Below the pieces are notes generated by a model. It was not told the origin of the DNA, ran no database searches, and saw only the letters and a list, made by a program, of their open reading frames with translations. Below, in pieces: positions 9,063-19,612 of a stretch of DNA of 64,000 nt. Source of the DNA: Komagataeibacter oboediens. Lineage in GTDB: Bacteria > Pseudomonadota > Alphaproteobacteria > Acetobacterales > Acetobacteraceae. Position numbers and translations under genes: made by a program. The first letter of the stretch is position 1. Every line of letters starts with the position of its first letter. The stretch spans positions 124,001 through 188,000 of the forward strand of contig NZ_NKTX01000002.1 of the NCBI RefSeq assembly GCF_003207815.1. Reading direction: 5' to 3'.

Positions 9063-11150
9063 GTGTCCGCCAAGTCTGATCTGTCCCTGATTCGCAATAT
9101 CGGTATTACCGCGCACATCGATGCCGGCAAGACCACCACCACCGAGCGTATCCTGTACTACACCGGTGTGTCCCATAAGATCGGTGAGGTGCACGAGGGC
9201 AACACCACCACCGACTACATGGCGCAGGAGCGTGAGCGCGGCATCACGATCACCTCGGCTGCCGTGACGTGTGAGTGGGAAGGCCACCGCATCAACATCA
9301 TCGACACCCCGGGCCACATTGACTTCAACATCGAAGTCAACCGTTCGCTGCGTGTGCTCGATGGCGCGATCTTCATCATCGAAGGCGTGGCCGGCGTGCA
9401 GCCGCAGTCCGAGACCAACTGGCGTCTGGCTGACCGCTACAACGTGCCCCGCATCATCTTCATCAACAAGCTGGACCGTACCGGCGCCGACTTCTACTAC
9501 GCCTTCAGCACCCTGAAGGAGAAGCTGGACATCGTCGCGATCCCGCTGCAGCTGCCCATCGGCGCCGAAGAAAACTTCGTCGGTGTGGTCGACCTGATCG
9601 AGATGCGCGCCATCGTCTGGGAAGGTGGTGAGCTGGGTGCGAAGTTCCATTACGAGGAAATCCCCGACGACCTGAAGGAAAAGGCCGCCGAAGCGCGCCA
9701 GAACCTTCTGGACACCGCGCTGTCCGTTGATGACGCGGCGATGGAAGAATACTTCGACAAGGGCGACGTGGACGTTGCGACGCTGAAGCGCTGCATCAAG
9801 AAGGGCACCATCAAGGGTGATTTCCGTCCCGTGCTGTGCGGCACCGCGTTCAAGAACAAGGGCGTGCAGCCCCTGCTTGACGCCGTCATCGACTTCCTGC
9901 CCGCGCCGGACGACGTGGAAGGCATCCGCATCGCCCCGCCGGAAGATGAGGAAGTTGACGAAAACAAGCTGCCGATCATCCCGGTTGATCCGGATGGCAA
10001 GTTTGCCGGCCTGGCCTTCAAGATCATCAACGACAAGTATGGCACGCTGACCTTCGTGCGCGTCTATCGTGGCGTCCTGCGCACCGGTGACACCGTGCTG
10101 AACACCACGAAGGGCCACAAGGAACGTATCGGTCGTATCTTCCAGATGCACGCTGACAAGCGTGAGGAACTGAAGGAAGTGCACGCTGGTGACATCGCTG
10201 CCTTCGTGGGCCTGAAGGACACGCAGACGGGTGATACGCTGGCCGATTCGTCTGATCCGGTCGTGCTGGAACGCATGAGCTTCCCGATCCCGGTCATCGA
10301 CATCTCCGTCGAGCCGAAGACGAAGGATGCGGTCGAGAAGATGACGCTGGCGCTGCAGAAACTGTCCGGTGAAGATCCCTCGCTGCGTCTGAAGACCGAT
10401 CAGGAAACCGGCCAGACCATCCTGTCCGGCATGGGCGAACTGCACCTCGACATCATCATCGACCGCCTGCGTCGTGAATATGGCGTGGATGCGAACATCG
10501 GCGCGCCGCAGGTTGCGTATCGCGAAACCATCACCCAGGCGCACACCGAAACCTATACCCACAAGAAGCAGTCGGGTGGTTCGGGTCAGTTCGCCGAAGT
10601 GAAGATCGAGTTCGCGCCGGTCGAGCGTAACGAAGGCATCTCCTTCGAGAACAAGGTCGTCGGTGGTTCGGTGCCGAAGGAATACATTCCGGCGGTGGAC
10701 AAGGGTATTCAGGCGCAGGCTTCGACCGGCGTGCTGGCTGGCTTCCCCACGGTGGACTTCAAGTTCACGCTGCTGGACGGTAAGTACCATGACGTCGACT
10801 CCTCGGCGCTGGCGTTCGAAATCGCGGCAAAGGCCTGCTTCCGTGAAGGCATGAAGAAGGCCGGTCCGGTCATTCTCGAGCCGATCATGGATGTGGAAGT
10901 GACCACCCCGAACGATCATGTTGGTGACGTGGTGGGTGACCTCAACCGTCGTCGTGGCATGATCCAGAGCCAGGAAACCTCCGGTTCGACGGTCATGGTC
11001 CGTGCAATGGTGCCGCTGAAGGAAATGTTCGGCTACATCTCGCACCTGCGTTCGATGACCAAGGGCCGTGCATCCTTCACGATGCAGTTCCACCACTACG
11101 ATCCGGTGCCCCGCAACGTTGCGGAAGAGATCATGGCGAAGTCCGCCTGA
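9063..11150 (+). CDS. fusA: Elongation factor G
   Basis: A 695-residue translocation GTPase. G1 is [13 protein letters not shown], followed by the switch region [12 protein letters not shown]3 DTPGHIDF and G4 NKLD. Domain II starts near residue 300 and domain IV contains the conserved [11 protein letters not shown]. The GTG start was chosen over the upstream ATG at 9039 because TGGAGG lies seven bases before it and EF-G normally begins close to the [10 protein letters not shown] segment. Codon use is strongly biased, as in highly expressed genes. It is not next to rpsL, rpsG or tuf here, which is unusual for the canonical copy. A terminator follows. Confidence 0.96.
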   Translation: MSAKSDLSLIRNIGITAHIDAGKTTTTERILYYTGVSHKIGEVHEGNTTTDYMAQERERGITITSAAVTCEWEGHRINIIDTPGHIDFNIEVNRSLRVLDGAIFIIEGVAGVQPQSETNWRLADRYNVPRIIFINKLDRTGADFYYAFSTLKEKLDIVAIPLQLPIGAEENFVGVVDLIEMRAIVWEGGELGAKFHYEEIPDDLKEKAAEARQNLLDTALSVDDAAMEEYFDKGDVDVATLKRCIKKGTIKGDFRPVLCGTAFKNKGVQPLLDAVIDFLPAPDDVEGIRIAPPEDEEVDENKLPIIPVDPDGKFAGLAFKIINDKYGTLTFVRVYRGVLRTGDTVLNTTKGHKERIGRIFQMHADKREELKEVHAGDIAAFVGLKDTQTGDTLADSSDPVVLERMSFPIPVIDISVEPKTKDAVEKMTLALQKLSGEDPSLRLKTDQETGQTILSGMGELHLDIIIDRLRREYGVDANIGAPQVAYRETITQAHTETYTHKKQSGGSGQFAEVKIEFAPVERNEGISFENKVVGGSVPKEYIPAVDKGIQAQASTGVLAGFPTVDFKFTLLDGKYHDVDSSALAFEIAAKACFREGMKKAGPVILEPIMDVEVTTPNDHVGDVVGDLNRRRGMIQSQETSGSTVMVRAMVPLKEMFGYISHLRSMTKGRASFTMQFHHYDPVPRNVAEEIMAKSA

Positions 11151-11178
11151 TCTTTCTCGAAAGAGAGCATCAAAAGGA

Positions 11179-11212
11179 AACCGGCCTTCCGAAAGGGGGC
11201 CGGTTTTTTTTG
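11179..11212 (+). terminator. Rho-independent terminator of fusA
   Basis: An aaccggcc/ggccggtt stem around a short loop, followed by eight T residues, begins about 28 bases after the fusA stop. Confidence 0.9.
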
Positions 11213-11622
11213 TGCCTGCCCGCAGGAAGCAGAAAATATGCGGTTGGATGGTGTCGTCAGATGTATGTAAGGAAAGTCGGTGGCTCCATGGCATGCGCGC
11301 GTGTCGTTCAGCACGGTTTTTTTGTGTCGGACCGGAAGCCGGTAACTGCCCTGCGGGGCTGTAGATGACTCAATCTGATCGAACGTTCATGGACAGCCGA
11401 ACGGTTTCGGGCATTGCGGCGTGTCATGAACGGTGCTGACGTTTCCCGCAGTTATACGATGGCCGCGCTCTCCCGCAGCGGTGACGGACGATACGCAGAT
11501 GGCGTGAACGGGCAGGGGAACGGTTTCCGCTGCCTGACAGCAGTATTCCGCCAGATGGGTTCGTCGTTCAGGTGACGGATGGGGCCCGGCCCGTTCGGGT
11601 GATGTGGCGCCGGGAAAGACGA
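11213..11622. other. Convergent intergenic region, no gene recognised
   Basis: About 410 bases between the fusA terminator and the end of the minus-strand metallo-hydrolase. Short open frames exist on both strands, but none has a good ribosome site or a recognisable protein. A short T-run near 11320 follows only a weak stem. I see no known RNA gene here. Confidence 0.5.
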
Positions 11623-12495
11623 TCAGGCGATGATCTTCATCCACCTGTCCGCCAGATGGCGGACGCGGCCATCATGCTCCAGCTTTTCCAGATGGGCATG
11701 CAGGTTCAGTCGCGCTGCCCGGCGCAGGCCGGGACGCAGGTTGTGGTACATGCTGTCCACAATGTCATCCAGCGTGCGCGGTCCCACCGGCAGCAGCGCC
11801 AGGATGCTCTCTTCGCGTGCACGGCGGTGGGCGACCAGTCCCTCGATACAGGCTTTCACATGCGGTATCGCCGGGCCGTGCGCTGGCAGCAGCAGGTGGG
11901 CGTCGCGTTGCAACAGGTAGTCCATGCTGTCCAGGAACTGCTGGACCGACCCATGCGGGGCAGGGGGCATCATGGTGGTGGACCATCCCATGACATGGTC
12001 CCCGGTGAAGATGATGCCATCTGCCGTCTCCAGGCAGATGTGATCGCTGGCGTGCCCCGGCGTGTACAGCACCCTCAGTCCCGCAATTTCATCTTTGTCC
12101 CGCAGTCCGGTATCGGGGGTGAAGGCCGGTTCCGCGCTGGCATGAAAGCCGCAGACCGGAATGCCCAGCCGTGCCCCCAGCGGTCGCGCCCCTTCAAGGT
12201 GGTCACGATGGGTATGGGTCAGGATGATGTGGGTCACGGGACGATCCCCCGCAGCCGCCACCAGTGCGTCAAGATGGGCCGGGTCCGCGCTGCCGGGGTC
12301 AATGACCACGCACCCCCCGGCATGGTCCACCAGCCAGCTGTTGGTGCCATTACCGGTCATGGGGCCGGGATTGTTCGCCACGACCCGCCGTATGGCGGGG
12401 GTCTGGGCTAACGCCACGCCATAGGGCGGGGGCGGTTCACTGATCCGCCACCCGTTGCGCGACGTCCTGGGGGGATTAGCCAAAGGCGCCGACAT
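11623..12495 (-). CDS. MBL-fold metallo-hydrolase (LACTB2/RNase Z-like group)
   Basis: A 290-residue metallo-beta-lactamase-fold protein. The metal-binding motif is HTHRDHL near residue 95, with further ligands in GHASDHI and FTGDHV and a final histidine in LLPAHGP. The last 80 residues form a winged-helix-like tail (LDDIVDSMYHNL, AHLEKLEHDGRV), the layout of LACTB2-type hydrolases. The substrate is unknown: the group includes endoribonucleases and thioesterase-like enzymes. The start overlaps the end of the PEP carboxylase gene by 20 bases, so the two are co-transcribed. Confidence 0.88.
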   Translation of the reverse strand: MSAPLANPPRTSRNGWRISEPPPPYGVALAQTPAIRRVVANNPGPMTGNGTNSWLVDHAGGCVVIDPGSADPAHLDALVAAAGDRPVTHIILTHTHRDHLEGARPLGARLGIPVCGFHASAEPAFTPDTGLRDKDEIAGLRVLYTPGHASDHICLETADGIIFTGDHVMGWSTTMMPPAPHGSVQQFLDSMDYLLQRDAHLLLPAHGPAIPHVKACIEGLVAHRRAREESILALLPVGPRTLDDIVDSMYHNLRPGLRRAARLNLHAHLEKLEHDGRVRHLADRWMKIIA

Positions 12496-15280
12496 GGTGC
12501 ATCACCCCGGTGCTGATTTCGCGCACCATCTGGAACAGTCGCTGCATCGGCTCGAAAATCTCGGTATATTCGCGGTGATAGGTGCCTTCCTGCCGGGGGC
12601 CGTGCGGTTCATGGAAATCAAGGTCGAAGCTGCCGTCCGAACGGTAGGGGAAGATCTGTTCCAGTTCCGCCAGCACGCCGGGGATTTCCAGGCACAGCAC
12701 CTTCAGCGTCAGCACATCACGCGAAAACGCATGCCGGGGTGAGAAATAGGGCACGCGCGTGGACAGCATCCAGATCTGCTCGATGATCGCGATGCGGATG
12801 GCATGCAGCAGCAGTTCATCGGGCTGCATGCGCGGGGCATCCGGCCATGCGCGGCGCAGTGCGAGGTGATCGGACTGGATACGCCGGAACATGGCCTGCG
12901 TGCTGGCCCAGAAATCAAGGTTTTCCAGCCCGTGCATAAGCGACAGGCAGGCTTCCTGCCGGGCCGGGTCCTTCTGCGTGGTGGCGCGTTCCAGCCACAT
13001 ATCGGGGTCCAGCAGCCGGATGACACCACGCAGCACGCCGTGATCGGAATGGGCCAGCCCGTGGGCGGCAAAGTCCATGGCGCGACGGAAACGGGGGCTT
13101 TCAGCCAGATATTTCTCGAACGTTTCGGGATGGCGCGCCGCCGCCGTGCCCAGCCCCTGCAATGTGTTCGCGCACCATGCAAGCTGCTGCAGGATGGCGT
13201 TGTTGGGAATGGCGCGAAGCTGGCTGGGGTGCTTGATGCGGGTCACGGTCGATGCCGCGTCGCTCTGTCGCGCGGACGGGCGCGATCCGGTCTTGTCGAT
13301 CAGCGATGGCCCGAACGCGCCCAGAAGGGCAGCGTAGCCAGGGTCTTCCACCAGCCCGGTCATGCCATTGGCGATGGTGGCGAAGAAATCGGCCGAAAAA
13401 TCGGGTTCGTCATAAACCGGGTCGCGGTCCAGCGTGGTGGTGGCGAAGGCATGTTCGGCAATGATGCTGACGGTGGCATCCGCCAGTGTCTGCGTGCCGA
13501 ACAGAAGGTAGCCGTCCCCGCCCTGAAAGGCCGTTTCCTCGCGCATCTGGATCCCTGCACGGGTGAAGCGCGCGCGGGCATGCGGCGGGGAAAGGTAGTC
13601 GAAACGGTCCGCCAGCCGGTAGGGGTGCGCGCCACGGCCAATGCTTTCGCCGTGGGTGTCGAACAAGATGACCTCCACAAACGCCAGGTCCCACTTGCGC
13701 AGCAGGTCGCATACCTTGATGCGCAGCCGTTCGATCAGGTAGGTCGCGGCCAGCTGGCCCACATACCGCCCGGAGTCGGAAAAGCCGAACTGCAGGCTGA
13801 GCTTGCGCGTGCGCTGCAGGTAGGCGCGCCAGTGGGGGGAGCGCAGGGCCTCCTCCATGATCTGCTCGCCGTTTTCCAGTGCTTCCTGCGTCTCGAACAG
13901 GGGCGAGATCTCGATCATGTCCTCCACCCCGTACAACCGCGCCAGCCATAGCGCGGTCAGCAGGGTGTAGCCGGTCTCGGTCTCGGCAATCAGGAAGCGG
14001 ATGGGGCTGGTGCGGTCGATGTGGCGCAGGATCTGGCGCACCGTCATCATCAGCCGTCCCGCGCTGGCCTGTTCCATCAGCAGCGATCCGAAGTCGATCT
14101 CGATCGGGGTCACGGTTTCCAGCGCTTCGTTCATGCGGCTGATCAGCGCGCGGCGCTGGGCCGGGATGTCGGGGTTGTCGGTAATGCCCAGACGCTGGCG
14201 GGCGATGTTATGCAGCTGTGTCGCGTTCAGGCGCGTATGCGTATGCGCCGCCGACAGGCCATGCGCCATGAAGCCCGCGCGCGCCACGACCAGCGCCATC
14301 TTGTCATCAGGGGCGGCGGCGTCGATCGCTTCGCTGAAGGCGGCGTTCAGGTCGTTGGTGCTGGTCAGCGCATCGGCGCTGCGGGTGATCAGCACATCGG
14401 CAAAGCGGGACACCGCCTCGGGTTCCGGCCCGGTGGGGCAGGCGGCGATCTGGGCGGCCACGGTGTCCAGCGCGGTCTGGATGCGGGGCAGCAGGTCGTT
14501 GGCGCAGCTTGTCACGGGTTCGATCTGGTCATGCAGGCGGGCAAGCTGCATTTGCTTCATGCGCAGCCGCAGGCGCAGCGTGTCCCACCACCCGATATCG
14601 GTGCGCCCGTCGGTATCGTAGCCGACCCAACTGGTCATGATGATGGGACGCGGCGCCAGCGTGGCCCACAGCTGCGGCCAGTGGGTCCGCGCTTCGGACA
14701 GCAGGATGGTGTTCAGCCGGTCCAGCGCGTTGCGCCCGCGCAGGATGGCCTGCGTCGCCAGCGTGAACTCCTCATCCAGCGTGGGCGGTCCCACGCGGCG
14801 GTGGGTCAGGAAGGCGGGCACGTGCGCCGGGGCCGTGGCAGGATTGGCGGAGGCAAGGTCCGCCAGCGCCTCGTATACCGGGTTGGCCAGCGCGAATGTG
14901 GGGTGCGCGGTAAACACGGCGGCGAAGCGGCTGCGTTCGATCGCGGCGCGGAAGCGGGCGATGGGCACGGGGCTGTCATCGGGGTCCGGCTGTACGATGC
15001 GACGGGCGACGTCACGCATGCGCGTGGCCACCGCCCCGTCCTCGGGGCCGTCCAGATAGGCGGCGATATGGTGCGCGCGCCCGGCAAAGGCCCGGTCGCG
15101 CAGCAGGCGCACGATTTCCTCCACCGTGTCCATCGACAGGGTGCCACCGGCCATCTGCCGGCCGATCTGACGCGCCAGCGCCATGACCGGGCTGCCGGTT
15201 GCGGTCTCGTCATGGCTGGTAATCAGTCGCTCCGCCTGGTGCAGCAGGTCAGAGACAGTCCGCGCGGCGGCTTCGGTCAT
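12476..15280 (-). CDS. ppc: Phosphoenolpyruvate carboxylase family protein, divergent
   Basis: A 934-residue protein colinear with bacterial PEP carboxylase, which makes oxaloacetate from PEP and bicarbonate to refill the TCA cycle. TAHPT at residues 124-128 carries the essential histidine. SWVGYDTDGRTD (217-228) replaces the usual GSWxGGDRDGNP, and GFSDSGRYVG (499-508) replaces GYSDSAKDAG. Around residues 541-550, DTHGESIGRG stands where the family has HGRGGSIGRG, so a catalytic arginine position is altered. The protein ends in glycine as usual, but without the MRNTG ending. The overall fold is clear; normal activity is not assured. It is divergently transcribed from the DUF445 gene. Confidence 0.82.
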   Translation of the reverse strand: MTEAAARTVSDLLHQAERLITSHDETATGSPVMALARQIGRQMAGGTLSMDTVEEIVRLLRDRAFAGRAHHIAAYLDGPEDGAVATRMRDVARRIVQPDPDDSPVPIARFRAAIERSRFAAVFTAHPTFALANPVYEALADLASANPATAPAHVPAFLTHRRVGPPTLDEEFTLATQAILRGRNALDRLNTILLSEARTHWPQLWATLAPRPIIMTSWVGYDTDGRTDIGWWDTLRLRLRMKQMQLARLHDQIEPVTSCANDLLPRIQTALDTVAAQIAACPTGPEPEAVSRFADVLITRSADALTSTNDLNAAFSEAIDAAAPDDKMALVVARAGFMAHGLSAAHTHTRLNATQLHNIARQRLGITDNPDIPAQRRALISRMNEALETVTPIEIDFGSLLMEQASAGRLMMTVRQILRHIDRTSPIRFLIAETETGYTLLTALWLARLYGVEDMIEISPLFETQEALENGEQIMEEALRSPHWRAYLQRTRKLSLQFGFSDSGRYVGQLAATYLIERLRIKVCDLLRKWDLAFVEVILFDTHGESIGRGAHPYRLADRFDYLSPPHARARFTRAGIQMREETAFQGGDGYLLFGTQTLADATVSIIAEHAFATTTLDRDPVYDEPDFSADFFATIANGMTGLVEDPGYAALLGAFGPSLIDKTGSRPSARQSDAASTVTRIKHPSQLRAIPNNAILQQLAWCANTLQGLGTAAARHPETFEKYLAESPRFRRAMDFAAHGLAHSDHGVLRGVIRLLDPDMWLERATTQKDPARQEACLSLMHGLENLDFWASTQAMFRRIQSDHLALRRAWPDAPRMQPDELLLHAIRIAIIEQIWMLSTRVPYFSPRHAFSRDVLTLKVLCLEIPGVLAELEQIFPYRSDGSFDLDFHEPHGPRQEGTYHREYTEIFEPMQRLFQMVREISTGVMHHVGAFG

Positions 15281-15433
15281 CGTGTTGTCCTGTCATGAAA
15301 AAACGTCATGGTTTCCCCAAATCCCATGTTCGGCGGCGGGCCGCAATGTCCACCATGGCATATTCACGCCTATTTGGCGCGTTACACCGAGTGTTGCTTG
15401 GGCTGGAGGGGAGACAATGGTATCAAGGACTTC

Positions 15434-16729
15434 ATGAACGGTATTCCACAAACGGATCAGGACGCGCGGCGTACGCTGCAACGTCACAAGCGGTCTGCGA
15501 CCGGCCTGCTGGCAGTCATGGCGGGACTTACGGTCGCGGGGTACGCCCTGCCGCAGATGGGCTGGCTTGCGGAACGTCCGTGGCTGGAAATCCTGCGTTC
15601 GGGCACCAAGGCCGGGGTCGTGGGCGGCCTTGCCGACTGGTTTGCCGTGACCGCGCTGTTCCGCAGGCCCATGGGCCTGCCGATTCCGCATACCGCCATC
15701 CTGCCCGCGCAGAAGGAGCGCCTGGCGCAGGCGCTGGGGCGGTTCGTCTCGACCAACGTGTTCACGGAACAGGAAGTCGCGGCCGCGTTCAGCCGCATCG
15801 ACCTGCCCTCCATCATCGGCAACATACTGCAGGAGCCGGAGACGCTGGACATGGTCAACCGCGCCGTGCTGGGGTCCGTGCCGCACGTGCTGGACCGGCT
15901 GGAGGACGGGCGGGCCAGTTCCGCCATCGCCCGTCTGCTGCCGACCCTGCTGGGGGGGGAGGAAATCGCCCCCGTCGTGACTCGCAGCCTGCGTGCGATG
16001 GTGGAAGGGGACTGCCATCAGGAAGTGCTGTCATTCCTGCTGTCGCGGCTGAAAGAGGGGATCAAGGCCAAGGAACCCGCCCTGCGCATGATGATCGAGG
16101 AACGCGTGCGCGAACAGGGTGGTCGCGTACTGGGCTGGGCCATTGGCGGGTCGATCGCGACCAAGGTGCTTCTGGCGGCGGGACAGGAACTGGACCGGAT
16201 CGACCCGCAGAATTCAGAATTGCGTGAGGGATTCACCACGTGGGTCCGCACCGAGATCGACCGTATCGAGCAGGACCCCGTGCGCCGGCGCGAAATTACG
16301 GACGCCGTGATGGGCGTGCTGACGCACGACAGCGTGCGCGGATGGAGCAGCGACGTCTGGCGCCGCCTGCGTCGCCTGATCGAGGAGGACATGAGCAAGG
16401 GGGACACCGGGTGGCTGTCCTCGCTCGTGCGTGATGCGCTGCAGCGTCTGGCGGACCAGATGTATCATGACGCCAGCATGCGCAAACGGGTCGAGGATGG
16501 CGCGCGCGGCATGATCATGGGCAGCCTGCCCTTCCTGCGGGACCGCATGTCGCGTTTTATTTACTCGGTCGTGAATGGCTGGGATGCAGAAAGCCTGAGC
16601 GACCGCCTGGAACTGCGGGTTGGCAAGGATCTGCAGTATATCAGGCTGAATGGCACGCTGGTCGGGTTTCTGGCCGGGTGTGGGCTGTCCGTGCTATTAC
16701 AGCTGATATTCGGAACCGGGATCGGATAA
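15434..16729 (+). CDS. DUF445 family membrane protein (YjiN-like)
   Basis: A 431-residue protein. A TM helix near residues 23-42 (GLLAVMAGLTVAGYALPQM) is followed by the DUF445 core, GTKAGVVGGLADWFAVTALFR, a long helical region, and a C-terminal TM segment (LVGFLAGCGLSVLLQLIF). The family is widespread in alphaproteobacteria and probably sits in the inner membrane, but has no settled function. The start was set at MNGIPQTD, which gives the usual family length and has an AAGGA site close upstream; 42 further in-frame codons upstream look non-coding. It ends 122 bases before the SUF regulator. Confidence 0.85.
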   Translation: MNGIPQTDQDARRTLQRHKRSATGLLAVMAGLTVAGYALPQMGWLAERPWLEILRSGTKAGVVGGLADWFAVTALFRRPMGLPIPHTAILPAQKERLAQALGRFVSTNVFTEQEVAAAFSRIDLPSIIGNILQEPETLDMVNRAVLGSVPHVLDRLEDGRASSAIARLLPTLLGGEEIAPVVTRSLRAMVEGDCHQEVLSFLLSRLKEGIKAKEPALRMMIEERVREQGGRVLGWAIGGSIATKVLLAAGQELDRIDPQNSELREGFTTWVRTEIDRIEQDPVRRREITDAVMGVLTHDSVRGWSSDVWRRLRRLIEEDMSKGDTGWLSSLVRDALQRLADQMYHDASMRKRVEDGARGMIMGSLPFLRDRMSRFIYSVVNGWDAESLSDRLELRVGKDLQYIRLNGTLVGFLAGCGLSVLLQLIFGTGIG

Positions 16730-16755
16730 GGCATGACCGCAGGGTACGATTGGAC

Positions 16756-16807
16756 TTGACGACGCGCGGCTGGTAGCCCATCTGAAACTTCAGGAAACAG
16801 TACTGTT
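16756..16807 (+). promoter_or_regulatory. Candidate promoter and operator of the SUF operon
   Basis: A TTGACG hexamer at 16756 could be a -35 box, although the matching -10 is weak. Downstream lies a perfect 12-bp palindrome, aacagtactgtt (16796-16807). An inverted pair attggac/gtccaat (about 16749 and 16811) brackets the segment. Rrf2-type regulators bind short imperfect palindromes in their own promoters, so this is a plausible site for the regulator encoded just after it. This is inference from position and symmetry. Confidence 0.4.
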
Positions 16808-16851
16808 CCGGTCCAATTAGCCATGGCCACCGGAACGGACGGGAGAGCGGA

Positions 16852-17313
16852 ATGCTGAAACTGTCGAAACTGACCGATTATGCCGTCGTGGCTCTGGTCC
16901 GGCTGGGGCAGAAGAACGAGGTCACGACCTCGCCTGTCCTGTCGCGTTCGACGGGCATCCCCGAACCCACCGTGGCCAAGGTGCTCAAGATTCTGGCGAC
17001 ACAGGGCATCGTGACCTCGCAGCGCGGGGCGCGTGGCGGCTACAGGCTTGCCCACCCGCTGGAGGAAATCTCGATCGCATCCGTGATCCAGGCGATCGAC
17101 GGCCCCATATCGCTGACGACATGCGTGGATGGCGGGGATTGTGACGCCCGTTCCACCTGTGGCCTGGGTGGCCAGTGGGACATGGTCAACGCTGCCATCC
17201 GCAACGCCCTGTCCGCCATTACGCTGGCGGACATGAAAAACCATACAGTCATTGACAGACTGGGCGGCCTGCAGGCGCCGTCCATGCCCGGCGGGCCCGC
17301 GGCCACGGCCTGA
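16852..17313 (+). CDS. sufR: Rrf2-family regulator of the SUF system
   Basis: A 153-residue winged-helix regulator. It starts [19 protein letters not shown] and has a recognition region ([16 protein letters not shown]) and the wing [11 protein letters not shown]. Three cysteines in [16 protein letters not shown] (C-x5-C-x5-C) match the Fe-S ligands of the IscR/SUF-regulator branch. The protein most likely senses cluster status and controls the operon that follows 19 bases downstream. It is the first gene of a tight cluster that runs to sufA. Confidence 0.9.
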   Translation: MLKLSKLTDYAVVALVRLGQKNEVTTSPVLSRSTGIPEPTVAKVLKILATQGIVTSQRGARGGYRLAHPLEEISIASVIQAIDGPISLTTCVDGGDCDARSTCGLGGQWDMVNAAIRNALSAITLADMKNHTVIDRLGGLQAPSMPGGPAATA

Positions 17314-17332
17314 AACAGGGGAGGAAAGACAC

Positions 17333-18823
<1,491 letters not shown>

Positions 18824-18838
18824 CAGGGATTGAAAGAC

Positions 18839-19612
18839 GTGAGCAAGCAATTCGTAAGCATCAATGGCCTGTGCGCCCGTATTTCGGACGGGGAGACCCA
18901 CAAGGACATCCTCCGTGGCGTTGACCTGGAAATTCCCGCGGGCGAGGTGCACGCCATCATGGGGCCGAACGGTTCGGGCAAGTCCACCCTGTCCTACGTG
19001 CTGGCGGGGCGTGAGGATTATGAAGTGACCGCCGGTTCCGCCACCTTCAGGGGGCAGGACCTGCTGGCGCTGGAACCCGAAGAGCGCGCGGCCCTCGGCC
19101 TGTTCCTTGCGTTCCAGACACCGGTTGAACTGCCGGGTGTGAACAATGCCAACTTCCTGCGCACCGCCGTTAACGCCGTGCGCCGCGCGCGCGGGCAGGA
19201 GGAACTGGACGCCGTGGCCTTCCTCAAGGCCGTGCGCAAGGAGACGAAGCATCTGTCCATGTCGGACGAGATGCTCAAGCGCAACGTCAATGTCGGCTTT
19301 TCGGGCGGGGAGAAGAAGCGCAACGAAGTACTGCAGATGCGCATGCTCCAGCCGTCCTTCGCCATTCTGGACGAAACGGACAGCGGGCTGGACATCGATG
19401 CCCTGCGCATCGTGGCCGAAGGGGTGAACTCCCTGCGCTCCCCCGATTTCTCGGCGCTGGTCATCACCCATCACCAGCGGCTGCTGGATTATATCGTGCC
19501 CGACCGCATCCATGTCATGGCGAAGGGCCGGATCATCCACAGTGGTGGTCCCGAACTGGCCAAGCAGCTTGAGGCGCAGGGTTACGCCCAGTTCCTGTCG
19601 GAGGCGGCGTGA
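18839..19612 (+). CDS. sufC: SUF system ATPase SufC
   Basis: A 257-residue ABC-type ATPase that binds SufB and SufD and powers their rearrangement. Walker A is GPNGSGKST, the signature is FSGGEKKRNEVLQM, and the Walker B region is ILDETDSGLDIDAL, all typical of SufC. The GTG start is preferred because it lies about ten bases after an AGGGA site; an in-frame TTG three codons upstream would sit too close to that site. The stop overlaps the GTG start of sufD (GTGA). Confidence 0.95.
   Translation: MSKQFVSINGLCARISDGETHKDILRGVDLEIPAGEVHAIMGPNGSGKSTLSYVLAGREDYEVTAGSATFRGQDLLALEPEERAALGLFLAFQTPVELPGVNNANFLRTAVNAVRRARGQEELDAVAFLKAVRKETKHLSMSDEMLKRNVNVGFSGGEKKRNEVLQMRMLQPSFAILDETDSGLDIDALRIVAEGVNSLRSPDFSALVITHHQRLLDYIVPDRIHVMAKGRIIHSGGPELAKQLEAQGYAQFLSEAA

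Noticed and set aside
8601-11294. Minus-strand open frame of about 900 codons across fusA
   Set aside because: It is antisense to a perfect EF-G; the strong codon bias and high GC at third positions keep the opposite frame open. No ribosome site and no recognisable protein.
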